Source: Leguminivora glycinivorella
Lineage: Eukaryota > Arthropoda > Insecta > Lepidoptera > Tortricidae
Direction: 5' to 3'
DNA: 64,000 nt
Assembly: GCF_023078275.1 (NCBI RefSeq)
Contig: NC_062975.1
Location: forward strand, 17,779,641-17,843,640
Shown here: positions 46,001 through 61,000 of the stretch, in pieces
Position numbering within the stretch: the stretch's first letter is position 1
How the letters are laid out: every line of letters begins with the position of its first letter
Translations under genes and position numbers: made by a program
Notes under the pieces: generated by a model
What the model was told of the DNA's origin: nothing
Database searches by the model: none
Seen by the model: the letters and a program-made list of their open reading frames with translations, nothing else

Positions 46001-49000
46001 ACAGATAACATATTTAGTAGTTTTAGTACTCTATAGGGTAACTTTCCTTTAGGGATGTATTTTGCGGCCGTGCGTGATGAAGTAGGTATTATACTACCTA
46101 CCTACACTTATACTACCACAGGACGGTTGCGTTATGCCGTACAATGCTATGATGCTAACTGGCAACTGTACCTATAGTCAACGAGAGCATTATTGCAGTT
46201 GCAGTCGGCAATCGTTTAGTTTTTGGGGTGTGCATGCTCAATGCAAGCAGCCTGGTGATATACTTGTACTGTCACCTGGACGGCTGCTTACTTTTTACGC
46301 TTACTGCTTACTGGCAACTGTTTAGTCAACGAAAGCACGCTTACGGCCCAGCCACGACATTGGTCTAAGTGCGACAGCGGTGAGAGGCGGCCATACATTG
46401 GAGCGAGACACAGCGATGGGACTTTTCATTCGCACGTGTGGCTGCCGCTTACCGATGGCGCGCTGAAAAATGAAAATGAAATGAAAATGTTTATTTTTCA
46501 AGTAGGCATATTACAATGCGCATATGAACGTCAAATAAAGCTACGCCGGCTCTAACCCTACGCCTCAGCCTCGAGAAGATTTCAGTCCCCCCTCAGTTGG
46601 GAGGGGGGTATCCACTATGGGACCGGCAAGAAACTCGGCGGGCCACTTCTTTTCAAAACATTACATCTTATAATTAACATGCATTAAATAACAAGATACA
46701 ATTTAACATGCAAAAGTATTCATCAAAAAAAAATGTCAACAGACTAGATAGGTACTCTATGAAAATTAATTTCAATAATAGTTATTTGTTATACAAGGGT
46801 GCAAAGTTGTATTTTAACGCCGAGTGTGGAATTGAAAAACGAGCAAGTGAAAGGATTCTATAGTTGAACCACGAGCGAAGCGAGTGGTTCGAGAATAGAA
46901 TCCTGAACTTGCGAGTTTTCAACACACGAGAAGTAAAATACATTTGCACCCGAGTCTAACACAAAACTTTTCCCCTCACTATAGCGAGGAAACTACAACG
47001 CAAAAAATGCGTTTATCACTGCTTCCAGTAGTTCCACAGGTGGTAAATCATCTTTATTACTAGATTCACCTACTTTTATCTATTTTAAAACAGTTAATTT
47101 GACTTTATTCAAGGTCAAATTACTTTACCCACTAGTGGATAAAATGTATTTTTACGCGCTGGTATTAAAGGACAAAACACGTGTTTCCGAGCTAGTGAGG
47201 GGAAAATTATATTATTAAACTTAAACCAATGTCGTGGCCGGGCCGTTAAAGATAACAAATATTTTTAATATGATAGAGAATTCGTAACGTTTTCATTACT
47301 ATGCGTATTATAGTGTATGTGCAACTCTGTCTAAGAACTTATTTTTTCCAGGCGAAAGTGTACCAGTGATGAAAGGCCCGCCCTGCCCCTCCCCAGAAAT
47401 ATACTCCACAGAAGGTCACAAAAGGCATACCTTGTTCGCTGGCACCCACGTCATTCAAACCCGTTTCTATGGCAACAACCAGGTTAGTCCGGCTTATTTG
47501 TGTCACATTAAAGTGCAGTAGAAAACAATAAGTAATTATGGTTGCTATTTAATAAGAGAACTTGAAGCTTTTCTCAAGGGCTTATATTTATTCTAATCCT
47601 GAGTAGAAACAATGCGTTTAAACAAAACAATGTATAACATTTTTGGTTTCAATCTTAACTGAGTTGAAACTTGAAAGTGAGCTTTCGGTTTCGGTCGATT
47701 AATGCAAAAAAGTTCGATCTTCAAAAAAGGTTATTATTTTCGCGAGACTCAATGTAAATACATTAATTTCATGAACCGAATAAAGTAGCATTTCTTTTGT
47801 TTCATTGCTTTTTAGGCTTCCTTAGTCAACTAGGAACCCTTATAGTTTCGCCATGTCTGTCTGTCCGTCCGTCCGTCCGTCCGTCCGTCCGTCCGTCCGT
47901 CCGTCCGCGGATAATCTCTGTAACCGTTAGCACTAGAAAGCTGAAATTTGGTACCAATATGTATATCAATCACGCCAACAAAGTGCAAAAATAAAAAATG
48001 GAAAAAAATGTTTTATTAGGGTACCCCCCCTACATATAAAGTGGGGGCTGATATTTTTTTTCATTCCAACCCCAAACGTGTGATATATTGTTGGATAGGT
48101 ATTTAAAAATGAATAAGGGTTTACTAAGATCGTTTTTTGATAATATCAATATTTTCGGAAATAATCGCTCCTAAAGGAAAAAAAAGTGCGCCCCCCCCTC
48201 TAACTTTTAAACCATATGTTCAAAAATATGAAAAAAATCACAAAAGTAGAACTTTATAAAGACTTTCTAGGAAAATTATTTTGAACTTGATAGGTTCAGT
48301 AGTTTTTGAGAAAAATACGGAAAACTACGGAACCCTACACTGAGCGTGGCCCGACACGCTCTTGGCCGGTTTTAACCCCTCATATGACGCCTATAAATTT
48401 TGATCTTGAAAAAGTGACATTAAAAACAACAGCATCCGTGTCTAAGGCGTCTAAGCATACAGGGGGTAAATCATACAAAATTCATACCAATTTACTTACT
48501 GATAAGGTTAAGAAATAACGCTTACATAAAATAGTACAGTGTGCAACAAGAGAGGTAAGGGGAATACTGCAAAACGAGTGAATTAAAAACACGGGTTTGT
48601 ACACTTACCTCCTGAGTTCCACATACACACAATGAGAGGAAAAAACATAAGGCAAAACCATCAATGGCGGCCTTGCGATCCCTACCTAGTATATCTTCAG
48701 CTTCACCTATATATCGAATTATTCAGATAAAAACGCCTTTTGAGCACAAACAAACCCTAAAATAATGCATATTTTAAATTAAATTCAATGTTCGAGGAAG
48801 CATACGATTACGTACATACAATCACGCCTGTATCCCATAAAGGGGTAGATCACATGTACTACTCGAGTTTCAGTGCCACTCTTTGCAAAAAGGGGTTGAA
48901 AGAAAACGAAATTGTGACATTGCAATGACAGGTCGCCTACGCCGCAATTTAACCCATATCCCACAGTCGACTTGTACGACATTTTTGAATTTACGTGTCC

Positions 49001-52000
49001 GTCAAAAACTATTATCAAATGTGATGACAAACATTGTGTGTAACTTAGGAGGTAAGGATATTGAATACTCGTGTCTATAATTCACTCCAGCCTGCGGCTG
49101 TCGCGAATTATAACACTCGTTATCAATATTCCCATACCCCCCTTGTTGCACAAATGTACTATTAATAGCCAATGTGATGAAAATACAATTCCAACATTTC
49201 TCTCCCCACAGGTGCTAGCCAAAGTAGTCCGCACAGGATTCTACACAGCCAAAGGCGAGCTGATAAAGAGCATTCTCTTCCCGAAAAAGTTCGACTTCCA
49301 GTTCTATAAGGACGCCGTGAAGTTCGTCATTTTCATGTTCTGCATCGCCGCTATTGGCATGGGGTATTCCATCTGGCTGTATCTGCAGAGAGGCGTAAGT
49401 ATAATGAACGTATGCTTAGATAAATCATATTTAAAAATCTTAGAAACAAGATTTCTATGACTGAATTTAAAGTAAGATTTTGACCAACCATGAACATGCA
49501 CCAGAAGATCAATAGAAAATGTAGACAGCAGCAGTTAGTATTAGATACAATGAATGAATGGTATCAGTTGACATCAAAACGAAAGTCAAAAATAACTTAA
49601 ATAACCTGTTTCTCGCACCCTGTGTGTGTTTTTTACAAATTTTGTAAACGCCAATTTTCATTCATTTGATATAGCTGCCTTGACCTGTAAAAATACACCC
49701 TGTATAAGAAATCAGCTATACTCTATACGAATGGTAAAGCGTACTTTTCGACGGCATTTAACTCAGTCTCTGGAGGTGTACCAAAGGGCAGGATCTCCTT
49801 TGCTTAATAAGAACCTCTTAAAAATTGTTCCTTTGTATAGTACAAATCATCTGAGATGGTTTTTTGGCTTTTGCCATAATCCGTTTAACAAAAACCTTTG
49901 TTTCTATTATTCACGGCGGCTAGCTCCCGTCTCCACGGCATGCGCTAAAGTATCAGTGTAGTTAAAAAGCAACTAGCATTATTATAACATGTTCCTTTTT
50001 TTTAACAGAGCCACGCCGAAACCATAGTGCTCCGTACACTCGACATCATAACCATAGTCGTGCCCCCGGCGTTACCCGCCGCCATGACAGCCGGCATAGT
50101 GTACAGTCAGCAGAGGCTGCGCAGGAACAAGATCTTCTGCGTGTCGCCTCCGAGGATCATCATCTGCGGGAAACTGCAAGTCATGTGCTTTGATAAGGTA
50201 AGTTCCAGATTATACTTTTTTGCCTTTATTTGTCCTTTTAAGTTCAGTGTGCGTAGCCGAATGCACAAAAGCTCACGATAATATCTCTCTCCATCTCTAT
50301 CGCTCTTGCGTATTTACGCGACAGAGCCAGACTACATTTCTGCGGCGTTTCGCATCGCAGAAATGCCATTCGGCTACGGGGCCTGAATAACTCTTAAAAT
50401 TGTTTCGATCGTTGTTTCGGTGGCTGCAATTTTTCAACCCACCAACTAAGCGTCAGCTGACGTTCATGAGGGTTGATTATTCGTACTTCGTAGCCGTTAA
50501 CCACTTTACGACATACGACATATCGCCCACAATGGAGCGGCAACAATTTTACTAGCGCCATCTAGGCGATTGCTCTTGATCTACTTTAACATTTTTAGAA
50601 ATCTGTCAGTGGCTCGGAGACTACTATTGACGGCCAACCAAATCCTGGCACTAAAAAAGGCGGTAAATTTGAAAATCTGTTAGTGTAACTATTGACGGCT
50701 CACTGGCCAATTTTCTTCATGAAACGCATGCCTTCCTAAACTTTGACGTTGGCGGAATCATCGACGAGCCATAGCACTTAAAAATTGATTGAAAATGCAG
50801 TGGTGAAGTTTTGATTCCCATTAGAAAATATGAATTTCGTGCCCTATTGACGACCGGTTTGGCTCGGTCGGTGGTGACCCTGCCTGCTGAGCCGCGGTCC
50901 TGGGTTGGAATCCCGGTAAGGGCATTTATTTGTGTGATGAGCACAGATATTTGTTCCTGAGTCATGGACGTTTTCTGTGTAAATAAATATTTATATATTA
51001 TGTATATCGTTGTCTGAGTACCCACAATACAAGCCTTCTTGAGCTTACCATGGGCTCAGTCAATCTGTGTAAGAATGTCCTATATTTTTTGTGCCAAAAT
51101 CTGGTTGACCGGCAATATTTTCAAACCCTGCAAATAATTTATAAATTCCGTTTATATTTCAGACTGGAACTCTTACAGAAGACGGGCTGGATCTATACTC
51201 AGTGCTGCCACACCAGTCAGGCGAACGTTTCGGCCGGACCGTGGTCGAAGTGACAGCCCTCCCTCCGCGCAGTCCTCTCATACAAGCACTAGCTTCTTGC
51301 CACTCGCTTACTAGCATCCAGGTATACTCTCTTCAATATTTACCGTCTATATCATAGGGTACCATAGAAACCAAAAGGTGGCAATGCCCCATAGCATTCT
51401 GTAATACACATCTAGATATCGTAGTACACTTGGCGACGTCAGTAGTCAGAAGAAGGTTTCGGTCAAACAGTTGGCGAAGTGACGGCGCTCCCGCCTCGCA
51501 GTCATCTTAAGCAAGTTTTCGCTTTACTTTTTTACTAGTATACTCTCTTCAATATTCAAATAGTCTATGATAAATTGTGTTAGTGAGGAGAGCTTGGAAA
51601 GAGAATGCAAAGAGAATGGTGTCCCTTACCTTTCCTTAATCAACATCTGAATACTCTGGATGCATTGATACGTGTTCATGAATGTCGGTGTTGAAGTAGT
51701 TATTTTTCCAGGGCCAGCTAAAAGGTGACCCGCTCGACCTCAAGATGTTCGAATTCACGCAGTGGGTGAGTATTTATATACGACTACTTAACTGTTCCTG
51801 ATACTGCTGCTTTTTGCACTCATAATTTATTTCTTAACCTCAAATAAATTTTAGTAAAAATGACGATATATCTCAGGTACTTGAAGAACCCGGTCCAGAA
51901 AACACGCGCTACGATAATCTAACGCCAGCGATTGTCAAGCCCAAGTCATCACAGAACGAGCTACAAGACCTGGACAACTATGATCCTCTCACCATGGAAA

Positions 52001-55000
52001 TGCCCTATGAGGTAAATTAATCAATTATATTAATAGGGAAAGTGAGATGGCAAAGACAAACAATATTATTGTTTACAAATTATTAAATCGCGTTATCTCT
52101 GCTACTCCTCATTTGACTTAGGTATCTGTAGGTAGGGGTTAGCTTATCCAGATACCGCTTAAGACCCCTTATTCCTTAGAGCGCTCATCAATTTCACGAA
52201 ACGGCCATCGATAGATGGCGTTGGCGCTCGGTACGCGAGCACCGGCAACTCAACGCGCGTTTCAACGCAGACACGAATAATCTTGATAGTTTTGAATTAA
52301 ATTGCTAATAACATAATTTTCAATTTTATATGGGGACTCTCTATTTAATTTCATATTCATGGTATGGTAGTAGTAAATAAGGTATATGAATGTAGTAAAA
52401 GTATAGTATTAGTCTACATGTACATATATAAATTCAGGTTTCCTAATTGATTGATTCAACAACCAACACCGCTGAGCCGAAACTACGAAAGCTAGAAAGT
52501 CGACTTTGGTATTCTTATAAGAACATCATGCACTTACGTCCAGTCCAGAACAGTGATATATATTTGGTGCAGTGGAACTGCTGATGATGGTCAGAACACT
52601 CAGAACCAAACTCCTCAAATCTGAACGGCACGCTTATAGTGACTTTGGTATTTTTATAAGAACAGCATGCACTTACGTCCGGAACAGTGACATTTGGTGC
52701 AGTGGAACTGCTGATGATGGTCAGAACCGAACTCCTCAAATCTGAACGGCACACTCATAGTGACTTTGGTATTTTTGTAAGAAAAGCATGCATTTAAGTT
52801 CAGAACAGTGACATTTATTTAGTTATGTTTGTTAAGCATAATTATTGAGTTTTCAAGTCAAAGTTTGTCAAGCTTCGATTTCTTATAATCGGATTCATGA
52901 GGAATTGAGAAACTCCTCAAACCTTAGCGTTATACGTATATTGATTTGTGTTGCCATCAAAAAATTAAAGCATTAAAAGCAGTTTTAAAAAATACCTACA
53001 CATTTCTACATAATCCAACATTCGCAAGTAGCTTTCACCACAACCCGAAAGGCGGCGGTTTTTTTTTTTCTTAACACTTTCGAAACCGGGCTCTACGCGG
53101 CGCTACGACATTTTCGCTACATACGGGGAAACCCATGTAATCGGCTACGCTTCTACGAGCGGTGTACCCGACAGTCGGGTTCTTGGTAGCGAAAGTGTTA
53201 AAAAATATTAAACGTTTTTTTATGGGATAGGAGGCAAACGAGCAGATAGGCTGCCTGATGGTAAGCGATCACTGCCGCCCATGGACACCAGAAGCACCAG
53301 AAGTGTTGGAGGTGCGTTGCCGGCCTTTAAGATGGATGTACGCTCTTTTCTTGAAGGTTTGAAGGTCGCATTGGTCCGGAAATACCGCTGGCAACAATTC
53401 ATTCCACAGTTTAACTGTGCATGACGTGACCAAATTTGCAAAACATTGCGTCTTAGAAACATTTTAAAGGGTGAAAATCAAAATATGTAAAAGCGGAAAG
53501 AAATATATGCAGAAAGAAAAAAAAGAAGCTGTCAATACTGAATCCCCTAGGGTGGCTGGCTATGTACGAATAGCACAGAAAAGTATTAAAATAAAATTAA
53601 AACCGGCCAAAAGCGTGTCGGGCCACGCTCAGTGTAGGGTTCCGTAGTTTTCCGTATTTTTCTCAAAAACTAACCTATAAAGTTCAAAACAAATTTTCAA
53701 ATAAAGTCTTTGTAAAGTTCTACTTTTGTGATTTTTTTCATATTTTTAAACATATGGTTCAAAAGTTATAGCGATTATTTCCGAAAATATGAAAATTATC
53801 AAAAATCGATCTTAGTAAAACCTAATTCATTTTTAAATACCTATCTAAAAATATATCACACGTTGGGGTTGAAATGAAAAAAAATATCTGCCCCCTCTTT
53901 ACATGTAGGGGTACCCTAATAAAACATTTATTATTATTAACGACCTTCCACATATTTATAATGAGCCCAAACATGATGGGGTTATGATGAGGAGAATAGC
54001 AGTTCTGTTGACCACCTCCTGACTCCATCATGAGACCTTGGACCTCATCTAGTTCGATGGTGCTCGTCAGCCTAAATCTAATGAGCCCGAACATGATGGG
54101 GTTATGATGAGGAGAATAGCAGTTCTGTTGGCCACCTCCTGACTCCATCATGAGACCCTGGACCTCATCTAGTTCGATGGTGCTCGTCAGCCCAAATCTA
54201 ATGAGCCCAAACATGATGGGGTTATGATGAGGAGAATAGCAGTTCTGTTGACCACCTCCTGACTCCATCATGAGACCTTGGACCTCATCTAGTTCGATGG
54301 TGCTCGTCAGCCCAAATCTAATGAGCCCGAACATGATGGGGTTATGATGAGGAGAATAGCAGTTCTGTTGGCCACCTCCTGACCCCGTCATGAGACCTTG
54401 GACCTCATCTAGTTCGATGGTGCTCGTCAGCCCAAATCTAATGAGCCCAAACATGATGGGGTTATGATGAGGAGAATAGCAGTTCTGTTGACCACCTCCT
54501 GTCTCCATCATGAGACCCTGGACCTCATCTAGTTCGATGGTGCTCGTCAGCCCAAATCTAATGAGCCCAAACATGATGGGGTTATGATGAGGGGAATAGC
54601 AGTTCTGTTGACCACCTCCTGACTCCATCATGAGACCTTGGACCTCATCTAGTTCGATGGTGCTCGTCAGCCCAAATCTAATGAGCCCGAACATGATGGG
54701 GTTATGATGAGGAGAATAGCAGTTCTGTTGGCCACCTCCTGACCCCGTCATGAGACCTTGGACCTCATCTAGTTCGATGGTGCTCGTCAGCCCAAATCTA
54801 ATGAGCCCAAACATGATGGGGTTATGATGAGGAGAATAGCAGTTCTGTTGACCACCTCCTGACTCCATCATGAGACCTTGGACCTCATCTAGATCGATGG
54901 TGCTCATCAGCCCAAATCTAATGAGCCCAAACATGGTGGAGTTATGATAAGTAGAATAGCAGTTCTGTTGAACATCTCCTGCCTGACTCCATCATCATGA

Positions 55001-58000
55001 GAACCAGAACCTCATCCTGGTCCCAAAATATAATAATAATTCAAACTCTCAACAAACTTCACGTATAACTTAAAATCCAAAATCATATGAAAAGCATGTC
55101 GAATGCTAAAATTGCATAAGGTGTAAAAAGGATCAAGATTTGTTTAGTCGCAGTTTACGGCACTTCTCGGAACTATCGAGCTGCTTACGAAAGCTAGGTG
55201 CGCCGGACGATCAAACGCAGGTCCGTTGTCTTCGAGCGCTCGGCGCAGACTGAGCGGGCTCGCATTAGCACAGTGTCTTTTATTCGAATTTTAGGTGTTT
55301 TAAAAACATATCTATTGACAGAAAGGTATGTCTTATATGTATGATTTTTTTCTTATAGGTCAATAAGAAGTTCTAGTTTAGGATAATATTATTTAAGAGT
55401 TACAAAAAATGCAGGAATCGCAGGAAAACTACATAATGTAAACCTCTTTTTATCGAAAAAATGGGGAGGATACGGAAGGTTATTTATCCACCATTTCAAG
55501 TAAATCTTAAAATGTCAATGTATTAGCTAACTCGTACAGGATATAACAAATAGGATTGTGATCATTTATTACCCCAAATAACATTCTTAACAGCACAATC
55601 ACGATTCTAAACGAGCTATACCACTACGAAATTTGAAAACGTCTTCCGAAAAAACTGATTTTTCGGAAGTATAAAAAGACATATTTTAAAGTAGTACCAA
55701 TTGACTTTCTAGCTTAAGATATGTACTTTTAGGAACATTATCATTTTTTAATAATCATTTATAGTTTCTTTATAATTTTGAATGAAAAAGGTTCTATTTT
55801 GCAAAAAACGCTCGTCTTTAGGAATAAGGCCTCTTAAGCGAAAGGGTCTAGTCGGTTCGGAAACAGAAGAGTTGTGGAATGTATTGGACCGTTCACGACT
55901 CTTCTCTTTCCGAACAGACTAATCCCTATAATTAATGAATCTACGGTTGTACTCACGTTATTATATCGCTATTGCTGCGACATAATAACGTGAAATACAA
56001 CCGTAGATTAATTAATTACTTGAATATGTCTCACGAAAGTTTAACGGGTTTAACTAATCCCTTATTCAAAAAGCGTTTACCCGTAATTTGAAGGGCTTAA
56101 AAAGCTTAATGAACTGATTTCACCTAGCAAAAACGTTGGTAAGCAAATCTTTACGAAATACCCGATCTAAAATTTTCGATGATGACACCAGGCCCCGTAG
56201 CCGAATGGCATTTCTCCGACGCCAAACGAAAGCGATACGCCGCTGGCTCTGTCGCGCCAATACGCAAGCGCGATAGAGATAGATATCTACTAGCGCTTCG
56301 TTTCGTGAGCGATTGTGCCATTCGGCTAGCCACCCTGACCGGTCCTTGCCCGTTCAATAAAACCAAAGACATAATGTAACTCCGTATAGATAGATAAAGT
56401 GTAAGAAAAAAACGTACCTCAACACCATACAGAAAAAGGTACGGTGGCCTAGATGACATTACACCTTTGGGGGACGCTCGGCTAGATGGCGATAATATTA
56501 ATATTTGACATTTTAACACATATCAAGCTAAGAATATGGACCAAATTGTCAAAACTGAGGTTCAAAAGTTTTAAGCCTGTGTCGAGAGATGGCAGTCTAT
56601 GCACTGTGATTACACATTTTACTTTGACAGTAATTCTCTATAATACTCGATCTTCTTTGATAAAACTGACTTTTTATTCTTGACTCGCAGGTGGGTCTGC
56701 TGCGGCGGTTCCACTTCTCTTCATCACAGCAGTCAATGGGCGTCATCGCCCGTGTGTTGGGACAACCGCAGATGGTGTACTTCGTTAAAGGGGCCCCGGA
56801 AAAGGTTAGTTTTGTTGTTTACATTTAGCCTAGATTCCATGAAAGTGAGCTATTTTATTTACCATTACGCTTAGGTTTGTCACATCTAACGTTGAATAAC
56901 TTAACAATATGAACAGAAGCATGCTGCTCTGTTAATGATTTATACGAGATATCTGCTTATAAGTAGTAGCAAAATAACATATTGTTTCTATTACGTCCAG
57001 TTTCCTAAGTTGAGACAACAAAATTACATTGCCTAAGGCGAACATAATCAATTAACATATTTCTATGTACAAACGCTTTCAGCCCCTTGGCAACTTGACA
57101 GCCGGAGCGCGAGAAATCAAGGCCAAATTCATGTATTGCGCTCGATCAAATGTGTGAGCGTTCTTTATTTACTGTGCGCAGTTACTGTCTAGTCTTCTCT
57201 CAATCGAGCATTCTATAAACCGATCTGCTATAAGTGATCATTTTTTCGCTAACCTAAATCTTACCATTGTCCAGGTGGCCGGCATGTGCAGCCCAGAATC
57301 CCTCCCAGAAAACTTCAGCTCGGTCCTCCACGATTACACCTCCAACGGCTTCCGAGTGATCGGTCTCGCGTACCGCAAGCTAGACCGCAAGATGAAGTGG
57401 GTCGATGCTCAGCGCGTCAAGCGGGAAGGCCTTGAGTGCGACATGACCTTCCTCGGCTTTCTCGTTATGCAGAATAGCTTGAAGCCAGAGACTACTCAAG
57501 TCATTAAGGAGTTGCATGAAGCGAATGTTAAGCAGATCATGGTTACAGGTAAGTGTATAAAACAGCTATAGAGAACCAAATCCATACTATACTAATATAC
57601 TATACTATATACTATACTATACTATACTATACTATACTATACTATACTATACTATACTATACTAATATTATAAATGCGAAAGTAACTCTGTCTGTCTGTC
57701 TGTTACGCTTTCCCGCTTAAACCACGCAACCGATTTTGATGAAATTTGGAACAGACAATCTTTAGACCCTGAGACAGAACATAGGCTACTTTTTATTTCG
57801 AAAAAAAGGGATGAAGGGGTTGAAAAAGAGGTTGAAAGTTTGTATGGGATTTCTTAATTTTAAAAGATAAAACCATGAAACTTTATATTTTAGCACTTGA
57901 TAAGAAATCATTGAACATCTTGATAACGGATAGGGATAGGGCTATCCCTATGGATAGGGATAGCGATAGCGATATGGATACGGATACGGATAATATGGGT

Positions 58001-61000
58001 ATCGTTAGAGGGATACGGACAATCGGTCGGCGGTCTCTTACAATCAATGTGCTCTAAGACGATCGTTGTTTGCTTGCTTGAAGATTACGTTTGCGATAAG
58101 TATAAGCAAAATGTAAACAATTTTAAGGGATAATAGAAAAAAGTACTTTTTACCCACCGATCATAGTGTCGAAATACGGGCTATGTGGGATGTTTATAAA
58201 GGTTTCCCCAGCGTATATAGAATTACCTACGCTGTGGTCGATGTGTAATATTTCTACAATCATTGCAAGCAAAAGTATTTATGTATATTCGGTTGGGTAA
58301 CCTCGGTCGGGTAACCCACGTACTCAAACGCTGTACTTATTTTAATTATTAACGTCGGTAAAATGTCGTCAAAGACACTTGAAAGTGCCATCCGCGAGTT
58401 GCAAAAGACAGTGGCCATGCTCGTTAAAAAAGTGAGTGCTCTGGAGGCAACAATTACTACGCAAAATCAATTATTGAAATCGCAAGAGAAAGTGATTAAC
58501 CAGCCAAATCGAGGAGACACTGATACAACGCCGAAGACTACCCGCGAGACTACAATTCCTGCAGCACCAGCCCCGAAAGCGCTGCAGCGCCCTGCGCGCC
58601 AAGCGCGTCTGAACGCTGTAGCTGCCTTGAAAAATAAATCCAGCGCTGCAGGTAAGCGACAATCGCGGGTAGATGGAGTTCGTGAATTGAGTGACGTAGC
58701 GCCACCGCTGTGTTCGACACCCGACACATCACGATCTCTGACGAATACGCCATCAAGCGTTGGGGCCACTAAACCAGAGGAAAAAACCCCACTGATTAGC
58801 ACCGAGGCACCGCACAATGACGAGCTATGCTCACAAGTAGAAAATGATTGGACGGAGGTAAGCGGAAGAAAAAAACGCAGACAGAAGCGCAAAATAATGG
58901 TCGGTGTTGGAAATGAGGATGATGAGTTGAAGTCTGTCGAGCGGATGAAATACCTCCAGGCTTGGTCATTTCAACCCAACACTACTGTTGACAATGTTAG
59001 AAAATTTTTGAACAAAATTGCTAACTGCCCAGATTTTTATGTCGAGAAACGGACTATAAATTCAACTAGACATGCATCATTTATTATCGGAATTCCCGAA
59101 CAACTGTTCGACCGCTTCAACTCGCCAACGGTATGGCCGCCGCGCGTTCGCATATCGGGTTGGTTTCTCGTGCGTCCCCGCAACGGGCGGGGCGAGCACA
59201 ACGATGGACTGTCGCACTCATCGCCTCCCGCTTCCGCCTCCGCGCTCATCACCGGTGCGCGCTAAGGAGAAAAGGGACGAAACTACTACGACGTCAGCGT
59301 GCACGGCGATAGCAACAACCGGCCCGCTACCCGACGGGGCAGATAGGCAAAATGCTGACCAGACCGTTGCGAAGCGGAACGCGTATAATGTACTAAACAC
59401 TTACAACTGTAATCGTAAGCATAGTAAGCAACTAGTTATATGTCACCAAAATATAAGGAGTCTCACAAATAAAACTAGACAAATCGATATATTACTTTGT
59501 AACGAACTTTTGTGTGATATTTTATGTTTAACCGAACATTGGTTAAAATCTACTGAAATCAAACATATAGCTTTTAATACCTTTCAACTTGCTAGTAGCT
59601 ACTGTAGACAAACCATGGAGCACGGTGGCTCGGCAATATATGTAAAGGATAATGTTAAGTTTCTTGAAAGAACTGATTTATGCAATATCTCGGAAGAGCA
59701 TGTACTAGAAATATCTGCAATTGAGGTCCCGCATTACAACCTTATTGTTGTGTGTATTTACCGATCTAATTTAACTACATTTGAACGGTTTATTCTATTA
59801 TTCGAGAAACTTTTTGATAAATTAGAATCGGAAAGCAAGCAGGTGGTTGTGATGGGCGACTTCAATGTAGATTACATGACGGATACGCCACAAAAACGCG
59901 TTCTGGTAGATTTGATCACGTCCTTTGATTTCACACAAATCGTAACGTATCCCACTCGTATAGCTGGCTCATCGAGTACATGTCTAGACCACATCTATAT
60001 AAATAACCTAACAAAGTTGCAGTACATAACACAATCAGTAGACACTCACCTTTCCGATCACGGGGCACAAAAACTAACCATCACTCACGAACACACAAAC
60101 ACTTTCACTACCTATAAACGCCAGTTTTCAAAACATAGACTTGAGTCATATAAAAACTATCTTTATTCGGTTGATTGGCAAAAAATAGAACATAATGCTC
60201 AAAACAACCCAATCAAGCTTCTAACATCTATTATAAATATTTTAAACAATGCTGCCAGTATCTGCTTTCCATACAGTCTTGTACAAACACATAAGAAATA
60301 TAACTGTCCTTGGGTCACAAACGACTTAATAATGAAAAAACAACTTCTCGTTCAGTTAATCGAAATCACTCAAAAACACCCCCATAGTAATGAGACATTG
60401 AAACTAATAATATCACAATCAATAAAATTTGAACAATCTCTGTCACACGCACAACGCGAATACTACACTAAAACGTTACAAAGTAGCGGTAATCAACAAA
60501 AAACTCTCTGGCAAATCGTAAACACCTTCACAGGACGCGCCCCCAGCAAGCGGCAATGCAATCTGGACTTATTAAGAGATAGCCGCGGCGAACAATACAC
60601 ATCGCAGAACCGGTTAGCTAACGATATTAATATATTTTTCTTATCCGCCGCAAGTACTGCAAACGCACCCATCGCTCGCCCGGAACTGGCTAATGAATTA
60701 TTACATAATTCGTGCACCTCTAGCCCCGTTTCCATTAGGTTATCAACGTTTACCTGTGATGAGTTGTATAAAATCATAACGCAGCAAATAGCTACAAAAA
60801 ACACCTGTGATATATATGACACCTCAACTATGTTACTCAAAGTTGGACTACCATTAATCATAGTTCAATTAACAAACATTTTTAACCAATTATTAAAAGT
60901 AGGCATTTACCCACCCATACTTAAAAATGTAAAAGTCGTTCCCGTTTATAAGGGCAAAGGACAGAAAGATGAGTTGAAAAACTATAGGCCAATAAGTATA

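Noticed and set aside
45740..46036. Open frame resembling the ATPase actuator domain
   Set aside because: It is exon 5 echo 2 with a foreign insertion and a lost donor; the real exon is 45415-45628.
47860..47905. CRISPR-like direct repeats
   Set aside because: A CCGT simple-sequence run inside an interspersed repeat, with no spacers, in a eukaryotic genome.
53822..54934. 370-aa reverse-strand open frame with a 40-residue repeat
   Set aside because: It follows from a 120-bp satellite period divisible by three; no start context, splice sites or domain support a protein.
57875..58057. 60-aa Asp/Arg-rich protein
   Set aside because: Driven by a GGATA-type repeat in the Helitron body.
58467..58892. 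Reverse-strand frames across LINE ORF1
   Set aside because: Shadows of the intact sense ORF1, without domains.
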